A DNA stretch of 64,000 bases, from positions 2,108,001 to 2,172,000 of the forward strand of contig OY723269.1 in NCBI GenBank assembly GCA_963210315.1, in the 5' to 3' direction. Every line of letters starts with the position of its first letter. Positions within the stretch are counted from its first letter, which is position 1. The notes under the pieces were generated by a model that was not told the DNA's origin, made no database searches, and saw nothing but the letters and a program-made list of their open reading frames with translations. This document shows positions 59,838-64,000 of this stretch, in pieces. The position numbers were made by a program, and so were the translations under genes. The stretch comes from Rhynchopus euleeides (taxonomy: Eukaryota; Euglenozoa; Diplonemea; Diplonemida; Diplonemidae).

Positions 59838-60127
59838 GGCGGAAAGCGCAATTTCACTTCACAGCGACGACCGCTCTGATGAATAGTCTTTTTTGCTGCG
59901 CTGACTCCACCCAACGAACTTCAAACGTTTTTTTTTCCGCACACTCGTGTGAGCAGAAAGTCACCCACCACAGCAAGCATCCAAACGTGCTCTATACACT
60001 AACCCCACCCTTCATCAGGCTCAGGGTGTGATTATCACTTCAGGGTTTGTGTGTAGAAGCGTCAACGCATCAACAAACAAAATACAGGCTAAGAGCGGTT
60101 GCTGCTGAATGGTGAAGTGACTTTTGA
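59838..60127. mobile_element. Terminal-repeat remnants of the YR retroelement
   Basis: About 59838-59886 is an inverted, diverged B repeat ('cttcacagcgacgaccgctc', compare 6330-6371). About 59938-60127 is a direct A followed by B ('cacactcgtgtgagcagaaa', core with 'gtagaagcgtcaacgcatca', then 'aagagcggttgctgctgaat'). No internal genes remain. Divergence from the copies at 1739 and 38043 is much higher, so this insertion is old. Confidence 0.7.
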
Positions 60128-60410
60128 CCAGGCACGCCTGTGAAACGACAGATGGATTCGGTGCGCAACGCCCCTCATTGTATTCTCTATCTTCTTTGCT
60201 GTGCCATCAATCCAGTTTCTGTACTTCAGGCAGGCCATCCGACGCCACAGGGGTGGGGGGGTGGGGGGCTGAGAGAAGTCCCTTTTACAAAACAGGTGGT
60301 GTGCAATGCAAGTGTGGCAAATTCCAGAGCGTGTCAGATCCCCACAGCACTGTGCGACAGTCGTATTTTTCTTGTATGTATACGGGGCTGTGTATAGAGT
60401 ACATTGGTTG

Positions 60411-60900
60411 CTGTGAGGTGTCGTGCACTGCATCGCGTTTAGACGAGCGACTGCGTGTGAAACGGCAGCCCGGGTTTGCGGAGTGGCTGGGTGCGGCCCT
60501 CGCGCAGCACCAGTCTATCACCGACTCCGAGAAGCGCGAATTTTCTGAAACCCTCACGGGGGACGGCCCCGGCGAGACGGCAGCAAAGGCGGCTTCAAAC
60601 CGCCTCCACCGCACCGTGCACACCCGCACTTCGCTGTAGCTTCGCCAGAGAGAGCTGCAGTGCCAGAATGAGACCCCACCAGGTGGAAGGGGCACGGTCC
60701 TAACCTTATTCCAACCTGTTCTGTGTTGCCTGTGGCTGGGCCTGGAGGGGCGGGTGGGGTGTGTGTGTGTGCACATGCGGGGTGTCGATGTGTACCTCAG
60801 TAGTGCAGAGAGGTGTTCACTGTGCCGGTGGAGGTGGGGGGTGGGGGTGGGAGTTGGGGGGGGTGGGGGGGAGCTGTGGCACGACGCCATGATGCGGCAG
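60411..60900 (+). pseudogene. Duplicated 3' end of the importin-like gene
   Basis: Matches about 57064-57560 with a few substitutions, a 1-bp deletion ('gtttaagacg' becomes 'gtttagacg') and a roughly 29-bp deletion within the last exon, then the same stop codon and 3' UTR. Without the upstream exons it is a dead fragment. Confidence 0.85.
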
Positions 60901-61348
60901 GAGAAAGAGGAGGGGCAGGGTAGGTGGAGCGATGAGCGATGGCCCGCCGCACATTACGCACCTTACGCAGAGCACCCTGCTATCGATAGGCTCACCACAC
61001 ACACCACACTACACACAACATCCCTCCCCTCCCCAGCCAACCGACAACACCCACATCCCCACCTGCCAGGAGTGCCGGAGATCCAATCGGCTTTGCTGTG
61101 GAGCTGTGAGCACCACCACCACCACCACCCCCCGCCGCTTTGCTCCCGCCGTACACAGGGGTGGGTGGGGCGGGTGAGGCCCGGGTTTTAATTTACACAA
61201 TATTGGGGAGGGCACCCCCTTCTCCTTGCTCTCTTCAAAACCCACATCCAACACCCCCCCACCCCCACCCCCACCCCCTTTCTCTCACGATCTCCGCGCT
61301 AATTAGCCTTTTTCTTCCTGATTCTTTCCCCAACAGCACACAGTAATA
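60901..61348. other. Leader region of the RCC1-like gene
   Basis: C/A-rich with a CAC microsatellite (about 61110-61127). Just before the ATG, 'ttcttcctgattctttcccc' plus AACAG forms a strong pyrimidine tract and acceptor, 13 bases upstream of the start. Confidence 0.5.
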
Positions 61349-62725
61349 ATGCCACCTCACGGCACTCTCTACGGCGTGGGCTGCGGTCTGGACAGACGTC
61401 TCTCTATCGGCAAAGGCGAGATCAACAAAAGCCACCTGGAACGCGTGCCCTTCTTCGACGGTGAGGAGGGGCGAGCCGCGCGGCGCGTCTGGGCGGGAGG
61501 GTCGCACACCCTGGTCCTCACGGACGCAGGGCTGTACGCCTTTGGCTACAACGAGGAGGGGCAGCTGGGAGTGGGGTGTTTTGGCCCGGTCGTGGCGCCG
61601 ACAGCCATCCCATTCTTCAAGCCTGACGAGGTTGCTGATGTGTCCATCGGGGGGTACCACACGCTGGTGCTGGGGACAGACGGCACGGCGTATTCCTTTG
61701 GCGGGAATGCCAACGGGCAGCTCGGCCTGAGTTCAGACGACAACGCGAAGCATCCGAAGCGGATAGACAACCTGGCTGGCGTGAAGAAGCTCTCCGCAGG
61801 CGCACAGCACAGCCTGGCGTGGGCGGAGGACGGCGTCTACTCGTGGGGCCTGGGGGATAACGGGCAGTTGGGGTACACGGGGGACAGCTTCAGCGAGATG
61901 CTCGCCAAGCAGCAGCGCATCAAGGCGATTGTCGCGGAGAATGCCAAGATGGCGCAGCTGAAAGGGTGCATGCCGGGGGAGATCGACCCGCTGCAGCGGC
62001 AGCAGCCCCTGGAGTCGGGGGAGTACAACCCGAGGCTGCACCCCGCGCACCGGGCGCAGGAGGGGCAGAGGAAGAACTTCTTCAACCCCTTCTGCCAGCG
62101 CTCGCCGCAGCGCCTGGGATCCATCGACGCCGCTTCCGTGCTGGACATCTCTGCGGGGTACAGCACGTCGGTGGTTCTTACGACGGGAGGCGCGTTGGTT
62201 TTCGGGGCCCGCCCAGGGGTGGTGCGCGAAACGCTTGACGACGCGACGCCTTCCCTGGAGCAGCCGCCCCAGGGCCTGCGCTTCGTGCAGCTGCTGGGGC
62301 TGCGCGACCTGCGCGTTGCGCTGTGCAGGCCGGACGGCGGTGCCGATGGCGGGCCCCTCACGCTGTGGAGCAAGACGGAGGATGCGGGGTACCGCCAGGT
62401 GGAGGGCGGCGCTGCGCTGCCCCCCGGCACCACCCTCTGCGGCACGGAGAGAACGGTCGCGGTGCGTGTGGGTGGGGGCCGCCAGGTGCTGACCTTCGGG
62501 GAGGACTTCTTCGGCCAGCTGGGGCACAGCGTGCAGGCGGAGCCGGATGACGACACGGCGCTGTGCCCCCTGGCGCCCTGCTGCTTGCCTGGGGCCCGGG
62601 ACCCCGCGCCCCCCGTGGATGTGGTGGACGTGGCGTGCGGGTGGCGGCATGTGCTGGTGCTGCTGCGGCAGGCAGAGGCAGGGGGGGAGGCTGCCGAGGG
62701 GTGCGCCCCGACCTGTGAGCCGTAG
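61349..62725 (+). CDS. RCC1-like beta-propeller protein
   Basis: A 458-aa protein from ATG 61349. RCC1 repeats are recognised by the G-x-x-H-(T/S)-L-x-L and W/F-G-x-(N/G)-x-x-G-Q-L-G signatures: GGSHTLVLTDAGLYAFGYN, EEGQLGVG, GGYHTLVLGTDG, GNANGQLGL, GAQHSLAWAEDGVYSWGLG, DNGQLGY, FGEDFFGQLGH and CGWRHVLVLL. An insert of about 90 charged residues (about 190-280) interrupts the propeller. RCC1 itself is the Ran exchange factor, but many protist proteins use this fold for other interactions and the Ran-contact residues cannot be assigned here. Stop codon is TAG. Confidence 0.8.
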   Translation: MPPHGTLYGVGCGLDRRLSIGKGEINKSHLERVPFFDGEEGRAARRVWAGGSHTLVLTDAGLYAFGYNEEGQLGVGCFGPVVAPTAIPFFKPDEVADVSIGGYHTLVLGTDGTAYSFGGNANGQLGLSSDDNAKHPKRIDNLAGVKKLSAGAQHSLAWAEDGVYSWGLGDNGQLGYTGDSFSEMLAKQQRIKAIVAENAKMAQLKGCMPGEIDPLQRQQPLESGEYNPRLHPAHRAQEGQRKNFFNPFCQRSPQRLGSIDAASVLDISAGYSTSVVLTTGGALVFGARPGVVRETLDDATPSLEQPPQGLRFVQLLGLRDLRVALCRPDGGADGGPLTLWSKTEDAGYRQVEGGAALPPGTTLCGTERTVAVRVGGGRQVLTFGEDFFGQLGHSVQAEPDDDTALCPLAPCCLPGARDPAPPVDVVDVACGWRHVLVLLRQAEAGGEAAEGCAPTCEP

Positions 62726-63307
62726 GTGGTAGTGTGTGTGGCAGGTCGTTCGCCTTTCCTTCTGCTTTTTGCAACCCCAGTCACAAGCACATTACGCACG
62801 CCGGATATTTTCTGTGTTTTTTTCCGGTTGCACAAACAAACACGTTTTACGTCCGCCGGCTTCATTTTTTTGCTTATTGGGGGCATGGAAATTTAGGCAC
62901 TCTTAGGCATTCTCAGGCGAAATAGGCAGGGTTTTTTGGCTGGGGAAAATAGAGTACAAATTTGGAAAAAATCCAGTTTTTTCGCAAAAAAACGCATTGT
63001 GTCGTAGGCAGGCGCAGGCAGGCGTAGGCACCAGGTCAAAGGTACCCAGTTTCCATACCCCCCCGGGGTACGGAATTCCGAAATTTCGACATGTCGAAAA
63101 AAAAATTTTTGGCCAAAGGGGGCCCTCGCTACCAAGTGTGACTGGGTGAGAAAAAGTGAGAAGTCAGCCATGTTTGGCTGAAAACTGACGACTCGTGACT
63201 CACAGTGACCCGTAGCGAAGACCCCCAAAAAAAAAATTTTTTTTTCGCGTGCCTAAGGGGGGTGACGACTTTTCCGGCTTTTTTCGGGTTTTTTCGCCCC
63301 CCGACAC
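62726..63307. other. AT-rich intergenic DNA
   Basis: No gene is seen. Runs of A and T (about 63096-63106 and 63225-63244) and repeated 'aggcag' words (62880-63035). The end '...cgtagcgaagaccccc' (about 63211) is shared with the dispersed repeat at 27515/34480. Confidence 0.45.
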
Positions 63308-63353
63308 AGCGGGAGTCTCGGACTCCCGCTAGCGGGAGTCCGAGACTCCCGCT
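63308..63353. repeat. Perfect 46-bp palindrome made of two hairpins
   Basis: The 46 bases are identical to their own reverse complement, centred on GCTAGC. Each half (gcgggagtc-tcg-gactcccgc) is itself a hairpin with a 3-base loop. It can form either one long cruciform or two adjacent small ones. Confidence 0.9.
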
Positions 63354-63648
63354 AGTTGAGACTCCCGAAAAGGGTTACCCTACCCCCGCTGGAGTCCACC
63401 GTGTATGCGGCACATGACCCTGCCTTCGCCGCATTCATCGCGAGAGAATGTCCGCATGTAATCAAGGTGTCTGGGCTACTGTGGCAAAAAGCTTCGAACG
63501 GCCGCTTCTGCACCACTGCGGCCGCCTGTTGGTCCCTCTCGCAGCTCGTTGACGGCGACGATAACGTCCTCGATTTCCTCCTGCGCATCCTTCTTTCGTG
63601 AAGTTGCAAATAGGGATACGACAGTGATCTGAGTGGGTACCGTACCAG

Positions 63649-64000
63649 GTACTACCCCCCGGTACCCCCCGGGACTTCGAAAATCCAGACTTGGGTCCCA
63701 GCCCAAAATTTTTCAGAAATTAGGAATTTCCGGATCAATTCCGGCCAGTAGTGTGGTCATTTTGCTCTGGGAGATGAGTTTGGTTGGTCGCAAAATTTTT
63801 TTGACCTCAGGTTCGAAGTACCCCCCCTCCATTTTTCATTTTGGGCTGGTCCACATTTCCTAAGGAAAATCGAAAAAAAATGATTGGCCAAAAACTCATC
63901 TCCCAGAGCAAAGTGACCCCACCACAGCTCTGAAAAACGCCGGAAATGCAAATTTCGCGAAACTGAAAACGACCATTTTGGGGGTACCAGGGGGTACTAC
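63649..64000. mobile_element. Roughly 350-bp imperfect palindrome (MITE-like), right end at window edge
   Basis: The left end 'gtactaccccccggtacccc' is inverted at the right end 'gggggtaccagggggtac' (to 64000). Inner arms 'ttgctctgggagatgagttt' (about 63762) and 'aaaactcatctcccagagca' (about 63891) are perfect inverted copies. The centre is A/T-rich. No ORF. The element may extend past the window. Confidence 0.7.

Overview
The window is nuclear DNA of a GC-rich unicellular eukaryote. The genes are sparse, contain spliceosomal introns and carry low-complexity segments. They are separated by long non-coding stretches rich in poly-C/poly-G tracts, hairpins and degenerate repeats. Introns that can be deduced from interrupted frames share a GTATG(C/T) donor and a pyrimidine/CA-rich ...CACAG acceptor. 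Many start codons lie a few bases after a similar acceptor-like AG, which would fit spliced-leader trans-splicing. The retroelements have the order gag - tyrosine recombinase (YR) - RT/RNase H, known to me from kinetoplastid VIPER elements. Together these point, tentatively, to a euglenozoan (diplonemid-like) or another trans-splicing protist. No rRNA, tRNA or spliced-leader gene was found to settle this.

Layout. 1-1.7 kb: hairpin and GC-rich repeats. 1.74-6.37 kb: a complete YR retroelement with split direct repeats. 6.7-8.0 kb: a low-complexity gene. 8.41-9.22 kb: a non-autonomous TIR element with TA target duplication. 10.5 kb: a small DUF486-like four-helix membrane protein of bacterial type. 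12.0-15.7 kb: a large surface-type WD40 protein (signal peptide, two propellers, Pro/Thr stalk, transmembrane helix). 19.0-22.0 kb: a 974-aa protein with a PH-like N-terminus, polyQ and disordered tail. 22.8 kb: a decayed WD40 paralogue. 24.1-25.8 kb: a DUF4116-type repeat protein broken by a 155-bp insertion. 28.4-31.5 kb: a third WD40 paralogue joined out of frame to a subtilisin-like/CUB-like segment. 32.8-33.7 kb: a two-exon unknown gene. 35.1-36.6 kb: a type I membrane protein. 37.0-37.5 kb: a small acidic three-exon gene. 38.04-41.89 kb: a second, nearly identical but 3'-truncated copy of the retroelement. 44.2-45.4 kb: a three-exon PET191/COA5 gene. 46.5-51.6 kb: a different, damaged YR retroelement on the minus strand. 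52.0-53.4 kb: a cap 2'-O-methyltransferase (CMTR1/MTr1 type). 53.7-57.3 kb: a transportin-3/importin-13-like gene in three exons. 58.2-59.6 kb: an ankyrin gene followed by decayed ankyrin sequence. 60.4-60.9 kb: a duplicated 3' end of the importin gene. 61.3-62.7 kb: an RCC1-like gene. 62.7-64 kb: AT-rich sequence with large palindromes.

The host genes are not an operon. Nearly all read on the + strand, as in polycistronically transcribed genomes, but the window is too short to prove that. The three WD40 paralogues share their 5' flank and initiator region, so the family has expanded locally and two of its three members are now damaged or chimeric. The most unusual item is the + strand retroelement. 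In it gag and YR are separated only by an in-frame TGA, RT lies in the -1 frame with a correctly phased slippery heptamer, and the RT active site reads x-Asp-Asn.
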